Assembly (NCBI GenBank): GCA_963757805.1 | Contig: CAVWSM010000001.1 | Span: 83,842 to 147,841 of the forward strand | Direction: 5' to 3' | Length of the DNA: 64,000 nucleotides | Source of the DNA: CAVWSM01 sp963757805 | Lineage (GTDB): Bacteria; Actinomycetota; Actinomycetes; Jiangellales; Jiangellaceae | Shown: one piece after another, positions 42,345 to 51,141 of the stretch | Position numbering within the stretch: position 1 is the first letter of the stretch | How the letters are laid out: every line of letters begins with the position of its first letter | Notes under the pieces: generated by a model | What the model was told of the DNA's origin: nothing | The model's database searches: none | The model's input: only the letters and a program-made list of their open reading frames with translations | Position numbers and translations under genes: made by a program

Positions 42345-42902
42345 TCACGGCAACGTGCGGTAGCGGAGGTGGACCATGCCGTTGCCGAAGCGACGCTCGT
42401 CCAGCAGGTCCAGTTGCAGACGGATTCCGTCGGGGAAGAACGAAAGGCCGCCGCCCACGACCACAGGCGCGATGAACCAATGGATCTCGTCAACGAGCTG
42501 TGCTTTGAGGGCATGAGCGGCGAGGTTGGGGCCGCCGACGGCGATGTCGCGCTCAGCTTCCGCCTTCCACCGCCGGATCGCCTCGGCTTCGAAGGATGGC
42601 TCGAACCGTGTCCTGCCGCTGGAGACGGACGGCAATGTCGTCGAGTAGACAACCTTGTCCGCCGCGCGCCACATATCCGCAAAGTCGCGAATGTAGAGCG
42701 GTTGGTCGGCGACGTCGAGCGTCTCCCAGACGGCTAGCACCTCGTACATTCGTCGTCCGAGTAGATGCGTGCCGACCGATCGCTCGAGGTCGTTGATGAA
42801 GGTGTGCACTTCGTCGTCAGGCTCAGCCCAGTCGAAGTCGCCCTTGTCGTCCGCCACGTACCCATCGAGAGACGTGATCGCCGCGTAGATCAGCTTGGCC
42901 AT
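42345..42902 (-). CDS. Dihydrofolate reductase-like protein (RibD C-terminal family)
   Basis: 185-aa reductase-fold protein: KLIYAAITSLDGYVADDKGDFDWAEPD, the helix EVHTFINDLERSVGTHLLGRRMYEVL, GGPNLAAHALKAQLVDEIHWFIAPVVVGGG. These small DHFR/RibD-like proteins are common in actinomycetes; the substrate is unknown. ATG 42902 was preferred to ATG 42911 because GGGAGG fits its spacing. Confidence 0.88.
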   Translation of the reverse strand: MAKLIYAAITSLDGYVADDKGDFDWAEPDDEVHTFINDLERSVGTHLLGRRMYEVLAVWETLDVADQPLYIRDFADMWRAADKVVYSTTLPSVSSGRTRFEPSFEAEAIRRWKAEAERDIAVGGPNLAAHALKAQLVDEIHWFIAPVVVGGGLSFFPDGIRLQLDLLDERRFGNGMVHLRYRTLP

Positions 42903-43141
42903 GTCCGTCATCCTCCCAGCCGTCGTGGCACGTCGCGGCTTGCATGGACCTAGCCAAAACTTGCGGCCACTTGCGCAAGGATGAGACTGATGGACGTACC
43001 ACTGAAACAATTCGTCGCAGATACTTCACAAGACTCTTGTGGACCTGGGCACTCGGGTCCTAGTGTCACCTCACCGCACGGCGTTCGCTCCAGCTCGAGC
43101 ATCAGAGGCAATGCTGCCTCCCGAGAGAAACGAGTCGTTCG

Positions 43142-45214
43142 ATGACACGGCGCACTACAGGAGCTCTTGCAGGGTCTGGCGGGCCGCGGCGGTTGTCCGC
43201 AGCGGCGACCGCGGCCGTCGTCGGCATCAGTGTGGCAGTCAGCGGTGGAGCTGGGACCGCCGTTGCCAGCGGCGGTGGCGAGGCTGTGGCTCCCGTCGTC
43301 ACGCGCGCCGCGCTCGACCCGGCACTCGTTGCCAATCGCGGGGCCAACGTCAACTTCCTCGAGCAGGAGGCGGAAAACGCTGCAACGAACGGCACGGTCA
43401 TAGGTCCCGACCGCACTGCATACACGCTGCCGGCGGAGGCGTCGGGCCGGACAGCAGTCCAGCTGACTCCAGGACAGTACGTCGAGTTCACGCTGCCCAA
43501 GGCAGCCAACGCGATCAACGTGCGCTACAGCATTCCCGATGCGCCCAATGGTGGCGGCATCACTGCACCGCTTGACGTCACTGTGAACGGCAAGCATCGC
43601 AAGACCATGACCCTCACGTCGCAGTATGCGTGGCTCTACAACCAGTACTCGTTCACCAACGACCCCAACGCCGACCTGCTCCACCCCGACTGGTGGATCA
43701 CGGAGTGCCAGTGCGTGCCAGCGGCCACGACCCCGTTCCCGACCATCACGAAGCCGTTCCGCCCGATGCACTTCTACGACGAGCAGCGGCTCCTGCTCGG
43801 GCGTACGTACAAGGCCGGTGACACCGTACGGCTGACGGCTCCCACCGGGAGCAACGCTGCGTGGACTGTCATCGACCTGCTCGACTCGGAACTGGTCGGC
43901 GCGCCGAAGATTGTCCTGAAGGCTGCCAACGTGCTCCTCTTCGGCGCCGACCCCCGCGGCAAGCGTGACTCCGCCGACGCGTTCGACAGAGCCATCGCGT
44001 TCGCGCAACGGCACGGCCTCAAGGTCTACGTCCCGCCGGGCACCTATCAGATCAACCGGCACATCATCGTCGACAACGTGACGATCGTCGGCGCGGGCAG
44101 CTGGTACACGATCATCAAGGGCAAAGAGGTCGCCCTCGAGACGCCTGCTCCGGACGGCTCTGTGCACACCGGCGTCGGGTTCTACGGAAAGGACGCCGCT
44201 GCTGGGGGCAGCAGCAACGTGCACCTGTCGGGCTTCGCGATCGAGGGAGACGTCCGCGAGCGCATCGACACCGACCAGGTGAACGGCATCGGCGGCGCGA
44301 TGAGCAACTCGACGATCGACAGCCTCTACATCCGACACACCAAGGTCGGCCTCTGGTTCGACGGGCCGATGACCAACGTACGGGTCAGCAACAACGTCAT
44401 CGTCGACCAGATAGCCGACGCACTGAACTTCCACATCGGCGTCACGAACTCCGTCGTCTCCAACAACTTCGTCCGCAACACCGGCGACGACGGCCTGGCC
44501 ATGTGGTCGGAGAAGGCCGCCAATGCCAACAACACGTTCGACCACAACACCGTTCAAACACCGACGCTCGCCAACGGCATCGCCATCTACGGTGGGACGG
44601 ACAACACGGTCTCCAACAACCTCATCGCTGACCCGATCCGTGAGGGCAGCGGCATCCAGGTCGGATCCCGGTTCGGCGCCGAGGCGTTCGTCGGCCGGCT
44701 CGACATCACCAACAACACGGTCGCGCGGGCCGGCACCTACGAGCTCAACTGGAACATCGGGCTCGGCGCCATCTGGATCTACGCGCTCGACAAGAGTATC
44801 GAGGCGGACATCAACGTCGTGGGGGACCACTACCTCGACAACACGTACAACGCGATCATGCTCGTCAGCGACTTCCCGGTGAAGGATCTGTATTCGATCA
44901 CCAACGTCCACTTTAAGGACATCCGGGTCGACGGCACCGGCACCGGAGTCGTGAGCGCCCGGGTCAAAGGCGGCGCGTCCTTCGAGAACGTCGACGTCCG
45001 CAACGTCGGTCACTGGGGAGTCAACAACTGCGGATCGTTCAACTTCCCGCCGACCGGCTCGGAGTTCACGTTGACCGACGTCGGCGGCAACGATGGCGTC
45101 GACAACAACGAGTTCCACCCTGGGACGCCGTGGCTCGCGCCGTACGTGCCCAACACCATCACCTGCAACGACCGGCCACCCGTCGTGGTGCCGCCTGCGC
45201 CGTCGCCGTGGTGA
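43142..45214 (+). CDS. Secreted right-handed beta-helix glycosidase with N-terminal CBM-like domain (GH87-like)
   Basis: 690-aa exported protein. The N-terminus has basic residues, then a hydrophobic signal (ATAAVVGISVAVSGGAGTAVAS). Residues about 70-240 look like a CBM35-type module (LEQEAENAATNGTVIGPDRT, GQYVEFTL). A Phe-Gly-Ala-Asp-Pro-x-Gly-x-x-Asp-Ser motif (FGADPRGKRDSADAFDRAI) opens a parallel beta-helix with many Asn ladders (SNNVIVDQIADALNFHIGVT, DNTVSNNLIADPI). The order resembles actinobacterial GH87 mycodextranase/alpha-1,3-glucanases. Substrate is inferred; it could be another polysaccharide. Confidence 0.75.
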   Translation: MTRRTTGALAGSGGPRRLSAAATAAVVGISVAVSGGAGTAVASGGGEAVAPVVTRAALDPALVANRGANVNFLEQEAENAATNGTVIGPDRTAYTLPAEASGRTAVQLTPGQYVEFTLPKAANAINVRYSIPDAPNGGGITAPLDVTVNGKHRKTMTLTSQYAWLYNQYSFTNDPNADLLHPDWWITECQCVPAATTPFPTITKPFRPMHFYDEQRLLLGRTYKAGDTVRLTAPTGSNAAWTVIDLLDSELVGAPKIVLKAANVLLFGADPRGKRDSADAFDRAIAFAQRHGLKVYVPPGTYQINRHIIVDNVTIVGAGSWYTIIKGKEVALETPAPDGSVHTGVGFYGKDAAAGGSSNVHLSGFAIEGDVRERIDTDQVNGIGGAMSNSTIDSLYIRHTKVGLWFDGPMTNVRVSNNVIVDQIADALNFHIGVTNSVVSNNFVRNTGDDGLAMWSEKAANANNTFDHNTVQTPTLANGIAIYGGTDNTVSNNLIADPIREGSGIQVGSRFGAEAFVGRLDITNNTVARAGTYELNWNIGLGAIWIYALDKSIEADINVVGDHYLDNTYNAIMLVSDFPVKDLYSITNVHFKDIRVDGTGTGVVSARVKGGASFENVDVRNVGHWGVNNCGSFNFPPTGSEFTLTDVGGNDGVDNNEFHPGTPWLAPYVPNTITCNDRPPVVVPPAPSPW

Positions 45215-45244
45215 TGGTCTACTAGACCGGCAGGGGAGCTGCCT

Positions 45245-45278
45245 CCGGGGCGCCCGAGCGAAAGCTCGGACGCCCCGG
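45245..45278 (+). terminator. Intrinsic terminator-type hairpin with GAAA tetraloop
   Basis: CCGGGGCGCCCGAGC and GCTCGGACGCCCCGG form a long GC stem with one mismatch, closed by a GAAA loop, 30 bases after the secreted glycosidase stop. No T-run follows, as is common in high-GC genomes. Confidence 0.8.
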
Positions 45279-45356
45279 CTGCATCTCGACCATGAGGAAG
45301 CAAAGCGCCACGCTGGCGGTTGCACCGTGGAGAGGCCGACTCACGGGGAGCTGCAT

Positions 45357-45899
45357 ATGCCAAACGTTGTGCTCACCACGCCGAGGCTGGTCCTCGCGCC
45401 ATGGGCTCCGGAGGACGCGCCTGCCGCGCTCACGATCTTCGGTCGCGAGGAGGTGGCGCGCTGGCTGACCCCCGCCGTCGACCCCATCCACGACGAGGTC
45501 GAGATGCGAGCCGCCCTCGAGCAGTGGGCCAAGGAGGACTCTGAGGTTGATCCGCCGGTTGGCCACTGGGCGGTAAGACGTGCGGAGGAGGACGTGCTCG
45601 TGGGATCGATCACGTTGCGCCGAATGCCTCCATTCCAAGAGGATCTTGAGCTCGCCTCACAGTTCGCGCCGGAGCACTGGGGCCAGGGCTACGCAACCGA
45701 GGCTTCCAGGGCGGTCGCCGCGTGGGCGTTCCAGCAGTCAGCGCATGAGCTGTTCGCCGTGGTTCGGCCAGCAAATGCGCCCGCGGAGAAGCTCGCGCGG
45801 CGGCTGGGCATGCAGTGGGTCGGCGAGACTGACAAGTACTACGACCTACGGCTCCAGGTGTTCCGGCTTCGACCCACCGACCTGAGCCCTGAGCTGTAG
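45357..45899 (+). CDS. GNAT-family acetyltransferase (RimJ/RimL-like)
   Basis: 180-aa acetyltransferase: LTTPRLVLAPWAPEDAPAALTIFG at the start, the acetyl-CoA motif as ASQFAPEHWGQGYATEASRAV, and ELFAVVRPANAPAEKLARRLGMQWVGE near the end. These are typical of ribosomal-protein-alanine N-acetyltransferase-like enzymes acting on proteins or small amines. ATG 45357 has GGGGAG upstream. Confidence 0.9.
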   Translation: MPNVVLTTPRLVLAPWAPEDAPAALTIFGREEVARWLTPAVDPIHDEVEMRAALEQWAKEDSEVDPPVGHWAVRRAEEDVLVGSITLRRMPPFQEDLELASQFAPEHWGQGYATEASRAVAAWAFQQSAHELFAVVRPANAPAEKLARRLGMQWVGETDKYYDLRLQVFRLRPTDLSPEL

Positions 45900-45949
45900 C
45901 CAGTGGATCTTCCACGTACGTTCAGCCGGCGCTGGGCCTCCGTCCCGGC

Positions 45950-46094
45950 ATGACCAGCCCATCCCGGTGCCGACCTTGCGGAGGAGATCCGTTCCGACCT
46001 CACGGCGTCCCAGCTCGCCTACACCAGATACGAGCGGGACTACCTGGGCTGGGGTGCCTTCGCTCTCATGAAGCGCAGGCCCCCATGGCCATAG
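45950..46094 (+). CDS. Possible small frameshifted ORF
   Basis: Weak candidate. After ATG 45950 the frame MTSPS must shift by one base to give ADLAEEIRSDLTASQLAYTR, then YERDYLGWGAFALMKRR, ending at 46094. The second part has coding-like composition but no start of its own and is preceded by TGA. The total is 3n+1 like the other broken genes here. No family recognised. Confidence 0.3.
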
Positions 46095-46154
46095 CCGTTG
46101 ATGCGGATAGCATCCGACCCACTCGCAGTCCGGCCCGTCATCAACGAGGTGCAC

Positions 46155-46331
46155 ATGTGGGTTTGGCTCTTCCTGATCGTCCCTGCGCTGTCGGTCTGGT
46201 GCACGGTCGTCCTGCTGCGCCGCGGCAACACCGGCACCATCGATCACGAGGTGGGCGGCGTCGCGGAGCAGGCCAAGACTGCATCTGACGCGATCATGTA
46301 TCGGAACTCCGGCGGCCCCGGGCCGCTGTGA
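46155..46331 (+). CDS. Small single-pass membrane protein, unknown
   Basis: 58-aa protein: one membrane helix (WVWLFLIVPALSVWCTVVLL), a basic RRG stop-transfer, and a soluble tail (DHEVGGVAEQAKTASDAIMY). GAGGT lies five bases before ATG 46155. Its last 38 bases overlap the end of the convergent YdeI-like gene. No family recognised. Confidence 0.45.
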   Translation: MWVWLFLIVPALSVWCTVVLLRRGNTGTIDHEVGGVAEQAKTASDAIMYRNSGGPGPL

Positions 46332-46917
46332 CCTGGCCAGCGACCGCGCCCTGCTCCAGGGCGTCAATGGCCTTGCGAAGGTGCGCCGCCCTTGTCTTGG
46401 GATTTCGGGTGGTGACCAGGTCAAGGATCATCGCGTATCGGCTCGTTTTGCTGAGCGACTCGAAGGCCTGCGCCGCATCGGGACTCGCGGCCAGGGCCGC
46501 GGCGAGATCGGGCGGGATGGTGGCTTCCCTCTGAGACTCGTACGCGGCGTCCCACCGGCCGTCGGCCTTGGCCGCCTCGACCTCCGCGAGACCCGACGGT
46601 CGCATCCGCCCGTCCGCGGAGAGCGCCTCGACCTTGCGTACGTTGACCTGCGACCAGCGACTCCGCGGCCGGCGCGGGACGTACTTCTGCAGGTAGTAAA
46701 CGTCGTCCAATGACTTGCGCTGGCCGGAGATCCAGCCGAAGCACAGGCCGACGTCGACAGCCTCGTCGTCGGTGAGCGACGCAAGGCCGGAGCTCTTCTT
46801 CGCGATCTTGAGCCACACGCCGCGCTCATGGTCGACGTGCTCGGCCAGCCAGGCCTCGAACTCGGGGGCGTCGCGGAAGGCGATCACGTCGGCCTCTGGC
46901 TCTGGCTTCGCCGTCAT
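46294..46917 (-). CDS. YdeI/OmpD-associated family protein
   Basis: 207-aa protein. Family blocks are FEAWLAEHVDHERGVWLKIAKKSSGLASLT, EAVDVGLCFGWISGQRKSLDD, and YLQKYVPRRPRSRWSQVNVRKVEAL, followed by a helical C-terminal domain (PPDLAAALAASPDAAQAFESLSKTSRYAMILDL). The role is uncertain; the Escherichia coli relative is linked to peptide resistance. ATG 46917 starts it. Confidence 0.88.
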   Translation of the reverse strand: MTAKPEPEADVIAFRDAPEFEAWLAEHVDHERGVWLKIAKKSSGLASLTDDEAVDVGLCFGWISGQRKSLDDVYYLQKYVPRRPRSRWSQVNVRKVEALSADGRMRPSGLAEVEAAKADGRWDAAYESQREATIPPDLAAALAASPDAAQAFESLSKTSRYAMILDLVTTRNPKTRAAHLRKAIDALEQGAVAGQVTAARGRRSSDT

Positions 46918-46993
46918 AGCCCGACGCTAACGTGGTCCGCCGACAACTCGATAGCGTCGAGGCATCGCCAGTGAGCGACGAAGGAGACTCCGC

Positions 46994-47416
46994 ATGCTGC
47001 GTGGCATGAGCACGCTCAACCTGTGGGCCGACGACCTGCCGGCGGCAACCCGCTGGTACGCCGAATTGCTGGGGATGGAGCCGTACTTCACCAGTGAGGC
47101 AGTCGGACGTGGGCCCGGCTACGTCGAGTTCCGCGTCGGAGACTATGAGCACGAGCTGGGCATCATCGACCGGCGGTTCGCGCCACCCGCTCTGGCCGCC
47201 GGGCCGGGTGGGGTCATCGTCTATTGGTACGTGGACGATGTGGCTGGAGCCGTTGAGCGGCTGGTGTCATTGGGCGCCACGGAGCTCTTGCCAGTGACGG
47301 AGCAGGGCCCTGGATTCATCACTGCCTCCGTCGTCGATCCGTTCGGCAACGTCCTCGGCGTCATGCAGAACCGTCATTACCTGGAGATCCTCGACGCCCG
47401 CGGCCAGGTGTCCTGA
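46994..47416 (+). CDS. VOC-family glyoxalase-like protein
   Basis: 140-aa VOC protein: MSTLNLWADDLPAATRWYAELLGMEPYF, a central YVEFRVGDYEHELGIID, and VIVYWYVDDVAGAVERLVSLGATEL, ending VVDPFGNVLGVMQN. GAAGGAG precedes ATG 46994. The downstream nucleotidyltransferase remnant starts four bases after its stop. Confidence 0.88.
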   Translation: MLRGMSTLNLWADDLPAATRWYAELLGMEPYFTSEAVGRGPGYVEFRVGDYEHELGIIDRRFAPPALAAGPGGVIVYWYVDDVAGAVERLVSLGATELLPVTEQGPGFITASVVDPFGNVLGVMQNRHYLEILDARGQVS

Positions 47417-47419
47417 AAC

Positions 47420-48208
47420 GTGGAATTGGAACGCACCACCAACTCCGCGCCGGATCAGATCGACGCCGTGCTGCAACTTGTCCGCGCCGTCTTCGGAGAA
47501 AGTCTGATGGGGGTGTACGAACACGGTTCGGCGGTGCTCGGCGAGCTGCGCCCCACCAGTGACGTGGACGTGCTGGCCGTGTGTCGACGGTCATCCACCG
47601 TCGCCGAACGGCGAACCCTCGTCGAGGGGCTGTTGGACATCTCCGGTCGCCGGGCACGTCGGGTTCCCGGTCGGCCGGTCGAGCTGACGATCGTCGTGCA
47701 GACGGACGTGCGTCCGTGGCGCTACCCGCCATGGTGGAGTTCCAGTACGGCGAATGGCTGCGCGACGACTACGAGCGAGGCGTGACACCTGGTCCGGAGG
47801 TCGATCCCGACCTGGCTTTGATCGTCACCGTGGCGTTGCGAGGCGGTGAGCCGCTGGCTGGCCCGCCATTGGCGGACGTACTCGACCCAGTGCCGCAAGT
47901 TGACGTCCGCGCCGCCACGGTGGCAGGCGTGCCCGGGTTGCTCGACGACCTCGACACGACACACGCAATGTCCTGCTGACGTTGGCCCGCATCTGGACCA
48001 CGTGGCAACGGGCGACATTTGGTCGAAGGACGGCGCAGCAGACTGGGTGCTCGATCGGCTGCCCGCCGAACACCAACCTGTGATGGCTATGGCGCGTGAC
48101 GACTACCTGGGCGCTCAGGCACACCAGTGGACCGGCGATCTTCCCGCTGCGCGGGCGTGTGCTCGGCACGTTGTCATGGAGATCGAGCGTCTGACGCCGC
48201 ACGAGTGA
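47420..48208 (+). pseudogene. Aminoglycoside nucleotidyltransferase (AadA-like), multiply frameshifted
   Basis: The first part (GTG 47420) reads DQIDAVLQLVRAVFGESLMGVYEHGSAVLGELRPTSDVDVLAV, the nucleotidyltransferase fold with the GS-x(10)-DVDV metal motif. Near 47728 the frame shifts by one missing base to MVEFQYGEWLRDDYERGVTP...LLDDLDT. Near 47955 it shifts again to DTRNVLLTLARIWTT, and near 47998 again to ATGDIWSKDGAADWVLDRLP...EIERL. All pieces belong to one ANT(3'')/AadA-like protein of about 260 aa with the C-terminal DUF4111-type domain. At least three indels make it nonfunctional as read. If real decay, it is a lost resistance-like gene. Confidence 0.8.
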
Positions 48209-48214
48209 TGCCCC

Positions 48215-49010
48215 CTAGTCGTCCAGGCTGCCCATAGTCAAGTTCACAGTGGTGCCCGTCATCCCGCTCGCCTTGTCGGAAGCCATGAAGACCGCCACGT
48301 TAGCCATCTCCTCCAGGCGTCATGAGCCGTCGCGGGTGGGTCCTGCCTGCGAGCATCGCTTGGAACTGTTCCCAGGTCATTCCCAAGGCTTTGGCGCGAG
48401 GCTCGAAGAAGCGTCGCCTCGATCCGACCGATTCCGGCATCGCCTGTGGCCGCAGACCGACCACGCGGATGCCCTGAGGTGCGAGCTCGGCGGATAGATC
48501 GCGAGTGAGCGCCTCCATAGCCGCCATCGCCGGACCGAAGCCTCCAACCAATGGGAGGCCCGTCCGCGCGTGGAGTGTGGTGACACTCATGATCACCCCT
48601 GATCCGTTCGGAACCATTCGCTGGGCCGCCAGGCGTGCGGTCAGGAAGTACGACCTTGTGTACGTCGCGATCGGCAAGGAGAACTGCTCGATATCAAGCT
48701 CAACCAGAGGCACACCCAGGATGCTCGTATCCGTGATCCCGACCGCGTTGAACGAGATATCCACCCGGCCGGTCTTCTCGATCACGGACTGCAGATGCTC
48801 ATCCACTGCCTGCTCATCGAGCGCGTCGACCTCCGCCGGCTCGGCGGATCCGCCATCGGAAACGACCTCCTTAGCGACTGCTTCGACCGGTGCCAGGTGG
48901 CGCCCGGTCAGAAACAGCTCGGCCCCCTCCTGCGCAAAGGCAAGTGCGACCGCACCGCCGATGGCGCCGCCGGCTCCGTAGATCACGGCAACCTTGTCCT
49001 TCAGCATCAT
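48215..49010 (-). CDS. Short-chain dehydrogenase-like protein, frameshifted at the C-terminus
   Basis: About 264-aa SDR. The NAD(P) motif is IYGAGGAIGGAVALAFA, with VDALDEQAVDEHL and DISFNAVG. The usual YxxxK is replaced: the helix reads GGFGPAMAAMEAL, so this is a noncanonical SDR. In the direct frame the protein stops early after HPRRLMT. The +1 frame continues LEEMANVAVFMASDKASGMT and TVNLTMGSLDD, the standard SDR end, to a stop at 48215. One extra G at 48316-48317 explains the break, and total length is 3n+1. ATG 49010 follows GGGGAG. Confidence 0.82.
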
Positions 49011-49140
49011 CTCTGGCTCCCCTTGGCGTTCCCGTGTGCTCACAGCCCTTCAGAGCTGTCGATGATGTAGACACCGCGACATCGGGAAGGTGGGCGCCCA
49101 CCAACCGCCCAGTTCGCCCCTCGGCCGGTGTCTATACAGG

Positions 49141-50199
49141 ATGGAAGTGCCACGTGGGGACGAAGACGAAGGTGACGCGACGGTGAGAGTGGTGACAGCC
49201 GACTTGATCTCCAAGGCGCAGGCCGGCGACGGCAACGCGTTCCGCGAGCTGACCGAGCCGTATCGCCGGGAGCTTCAGGTGCACTGCTACCGGATGCTCG
49301 GATCCTTCCAGGATGCCGAGGACGCCTTACAGGACACGCTGCTGACCGCCTGGCAAGGCCTTTCAGGGTTCGAGGGTCGCGCCTCGCTCCGTACGTGGCT
49401 CTACCGGATCGCCACCAACCGGTGCCTCAACGCGCGTCGCTCGGCCAACCGACGCCCGGCCAAGGAGTGGGACGTGCCCAAGGTCGTACCGCCTGAGCCG
49501 ACCCGGCTCGGCGAAGTCGTGTGGCTCGAGCCATTTCCCGACGCCCTCCTCGAGGGCGCGCTCGACGCGCCACTCGGCCCGGAGGCCCGCTACGAGCAGA
49601 CCGAATCCATCTCGCTGGCGTTCGTGACCGCCCTTCAAGTCCTGCCGCCTCGCCAGCTCGCCGTCCTCATCTTGCGCGACGTCCTCGGCTTCCACGCCAA
49701 CGAGGTGGCCGACATGCTGGACTCGACAGTCGACTCGGTCAACAGCGCCCTCAAACGGGCGCGTGCCAGCCTGCAACGTCGACGGTCGCCGGGCGCCGAC
49801 CGCGAACCACCGCCCGCGTCCGACTCAGCCTCCGAGGATGCGATCGTGGCGAAGTTCGTCCGCGCGTACGAGTCCGCGGATCTCGACGCGCTGGTGGCCC
49901 TTCTGACCGACGACGTCTTCATCTCGATGCCACCGATGCCCTTCGAATACGAAGGCCGAGACCTCGGAGCCCGGTTCTTCGCCAGCATCTTCGGCGCGGG
50001 CCGCAGGTTCGACCTCGTGCGGACGCGAGCCAACGGTCAGCCGGCGCTAGGGGCCTACCTGCGCGCCCACACCGGCGTCCGCCACGGCGTCGGGCTCTTC
50101 GTCCTGACGCTCGCCGGCGAACGGATCTGCGCCATGACTCGATTCGAAAACAGCGTGCTCCCATGGTTTGGGCTGCCGCGATCGCTGCCAAGCCGGTAG
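49141..50199 (+). CDS. ECF sigma factor, SigG-like with SnoaL C-terminal domain
   Basis: 352-aa extracytoplasmic-function sigma factor. Region 2 is FRELTEPYRRELQVHCYRMLGSFQDAEDALQDTLL, region 4 is LPPRQLAVLILRDVLGFHANEVADML. The last 120 residues form a SnoaL/NTF2-like domain (AIVAKFVRAYESADLDALVALLTDDVFISMPP), which in this group replaces a separate anti-sigma factor and may sense ligands. ATG 49141 is used; GTG 49183 is an alternative nearer the conserved start. The following alpha/beta hydrolase and SDR genes are on the opposite strand. Confidence 0.9.
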   Translation: MEVPRGDEDEGDATVRVVTADLISKAQAGDGNAFRELTEPYRRELQVHCYRMLGSFQDAEDALQDTLLTAWQGLSGFEGRASLRTWLYRIATNRCLNARRSANRRPAKEWDVPKVVPPEPTRLGEVVWLEPFPDALLEGALDAPLGPEARYEQTESISLAFVTALQVLPPRQLAVLILRDVLGFHANEVADMLDSTVDSVNSALKRARASLQRRRSPGADREPPPASDSASEDAIVAKFVRAYESADLDALVALLTDDVFISMPPMPFEYEGRDLGARFFASIFGAGRRFDLVRTRANGQPALGAYLRAHTGVRHGVGLFVLTLAGERICAMTRFENSVLPWFGLPRSLPSR

Positions 50200-50207
50200 A
50201 CCGCGTC

Positions 50208-51107
50208 CTACACGTGGGAGTCGAACCACTCGAGCATGAGCTCGGGGTGATCGTTCCAGTAGTTGTATCCCTGGAATCGCTCGTCGGTTCCCTCGATCCA
50301 GAACAGCTTCTTGTCCTCGGCCTCGATCGTGTCGAAGATCTCCTGGACGTTCGACGGCTTGGTCCGGAAGTCGTCGTGAACCTGAGTCACGAGGGTCGGC
50401 ACGGTCACCGATCGGGCGTCCTCCATGGGCCAGGTCTCCTCGAGCCGCAGGCCGGTCCGGTCGTGGAAGGCCTCACTGAACATCTTGACGCCGTTCTCGA
50501 TCCCCGCGTTCTCGGTCAGTTTCTCTGCGAAGACGCGAGGAGAGATGGGCTGGACGGCCATCATCGCGAGGATATGGGCGAACTCGTTGGGGTGTTCCTT
50601 CATGCCCACGATCGACGCGTTCGCGCCGAGGCACCGGCTGAGGAGCGCCGTCTTCATGTCGCTCGTGTCCGGGCGGGACTTCGCGTAGCGCAGGGAACCG
50701 ACGACGTCGCGGTACTCGAGCGTGCCGTGTCCGTTGATGCCACCGCTTCCCATCCCGCTCCGGCCGTGGTTGCGAAGGTCGTAGGCGAGGACGTTGTAGC
50801 CGGCGTCATGGAGCGCCTTGTACTGCGGCAGGAAGTTGACTTCGAACCCGCCGAAGTCTCCCCACCGTGGGAGGTGCCCGGGGTAGCCGTAGCGGTTGCA
50901 CGGCATCGGGTGGTTCGCGATGACGAGCCGGTCGGAGTTCGCCGGGATGAACCAGCCCTCCAGCGGGACACCGTCCAGCGAGGGGAAGAACACGTCGTCG
51001 TACTCCAGGCCGTAGTCGTCCGGTCGGCGCAGGATGGGCGTGCGCTCCGACCGCGACATCAGGTCGGCGAGGTTGTCGATGAATTCTTTGGCTTCGACGG
51101 TGCCCAT
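50208..51107 (-). CDS. Alpha/beta hydrolase
   Basis: 299-aa hydrolase. The strand and oxyanion region is RLVIANHPMPCNRYGYPG, followed by YDLRNHGRSGMGSGG, the usual loop before the nucleophile. The expected elbow GxSxG reads SRCLGANASIVG, so the nucleophile is Cys or displaced and the enzyme may be atypical. The late Asp and His regions are TQVHDDF and NYWNDHPELM. ATG 51107 has AGGAGA upstream. It is in tandem with the upstream SDR gene on the same strand. Confidence 0.83.
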   Translation of the reverse strand: MGTVEAKEFIDNLADLMSRSERTPILRRPDDYGLEYDDVFFPSLDGVPLEGWFIPANSDRLVIANHPMPCNRYGYPGHLPRWGDFGGFEVNFLPQYKALHDAGYNVLAYDLRNHGRSGMGSGGINGHGTLEYRDVVGSLRYAKSRPDTSDMKTALLSRCLGANASIVGMKEHPNEFAHILAMMAVQPISPRVFAEKLTENAGIENGVKMFSEAFHDRTGLRLEETWPMEDARSVTVPTLVTQVHDDFRTKPSNVQEIFDTIEAEDKKLFWIEGTDERFQGYNYWNDHPELMLEWFDSHV

Positions 51108-51141
51108 GATGAATCTCCTAGTTCGCGGAACTTGCGCGGTC

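Noticed and set aside
42950..45325. A 791-codon open frame on the minus strand
   Set aside because: It is the antisense shadow of the secreted glycosidase, is very rich in Val, Asp and Arg, and has no recognisable domains. Long antisense frames are expected at this GC content.
45846..46424. Minus-strand open frame across the 45.9-46.4 kb gap
   Set aside because: It overlaps the ends of two well-supported genes in the wrong frame and shows no codon bias or start signal.
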